Of a stretch of 40,965 bases of DNA, positions 40,917 to 40,965 are shown in pieces; position 1 is the stretch's first letter, and each line of letters starts with the position of its first letter. The position numbers and the translations under genes are program-made. This stretch comes from Mycobacterium sp. D16R12 (GTDB lineage Bacteria > Actinomycetota > Actinomycetes > Mycobacteriales > Mycobacteriaceae), in the NCBI RefSeq assembly GCF_002013465.1, contig NZ_MAFC01000035.1:1-40965 (forward strand). The letters are read 5' to 3'. The notes beneath the pieces are model-generated. The model was not told the origin of the DNA. It was given only the letters and a program-made list of their open reading frames with translations, and did no database searches.

Positions 40917-40965
40917 CTCATTTCGAGAGATGTCGGCCGGCCCCCCGATGGTCGGGCCGCCATCC

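Noticed and set aside
1..40965. tRNA, rRNA, insertion sequences, phage genes or CRISPR arrays
   Set aside because: None recognised: no cloverleaf-like blocks, transposase motifs, integrase or regularly spaced repeats. The 23-nt repeat copies are too few and irregular for CRISPR.

Overview
The window is high-GC, coding-dense DNA from a mycobacterium. From about 16.3 kb to the right end the gene order matches the M. tuberculosis Rv1821-Rv1847 block: secA2, pgsA2, Rv1823-1825, gcvH, garA, Rv1828-1830, gcvB/gcvP, Rv1836c, glcB, Rv1841c-1842c, guaB1, gnd1, the blaR/blaI pair and Rv1847. The absence of the M. tuberculosis toxin-antitoxin and PE-PGRS genes from this block, plus the accessory genes on the left, point to a rapidly growing species, perhaps of the abscessus-chelonae group. 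That placement is inference; no species marker is visible.

Left region (1-16.3 kb), not collinear with the M. tuberculosis secA2 neighbourhood. It opens with a type III glutamine synthetase. Next is a membrane cyclase-like sensor overlapping an MscS channel with a cyclic-nucleotide-binding-like domain (like Rv2435c/Rv2434c); both partners lack hallmark nucleotide-handling residues. A conserved hypothetical protein, the stump of an aminoglycoside phosphotransferase and a VOC/FAD oxidoreductase pair follow. Then comes a module in which a TetR regulator lies between two paralogous ABC1 (UbiB-like) kinases, followed by an SRPBCC protein and an acyl-CoA dehydrogenase. Inverted repeats of two types sit at the promoters of this module. 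An isolated lower-GC hypothetical gene precedes secA2.

Conserved core (16.3-27.9 kb, + strand). This is accessory secretion (SecA2), phospholipid synthesis (PgsA2), a membrane cluster DUF881-Sbp-DUF881, GcvH, the FHA regulator GarA, two MerR regulators around a DUF151 protein, and GcvP behind a tandem glycine riboswitch. GcvH and GcvP belong to the glycine cleavage system, and GarA controls glutamate/2-oxoglutarate flux. A strong hairpin separates gcvP from the convergent minus-strand genes.

Minus-strand block (28-39.3 kb): a lipid-anchored-like VWA protein, malate synthase G, two CNNM/CorC-type CBS membrane proteins, GuaB1, 6-phosphogluconate dehydrogenase and a BlaR-like peptidase with its BlaI repressor.

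Right end (39.3-41 kb): an iron-control locus. An IdeR-like box precedes a FhuF-like gene. A second IdeR-like box overlaps that gene's stop codon and drives a short transcript ending in a UUCG-capped hairpin. Its position and structure fit the iron-responsive small RNA MrsI (ncRv11846). A hotdog thioesterase (Rv1847 family) and a strong terminator close the window.

A 23-nt sequence occurs as an exact inverted copy inside the pgsA2 coding start and in the gnd1-blaR gap, with three degenerate copies elsewhere, which suggests an interspersed repeat family.
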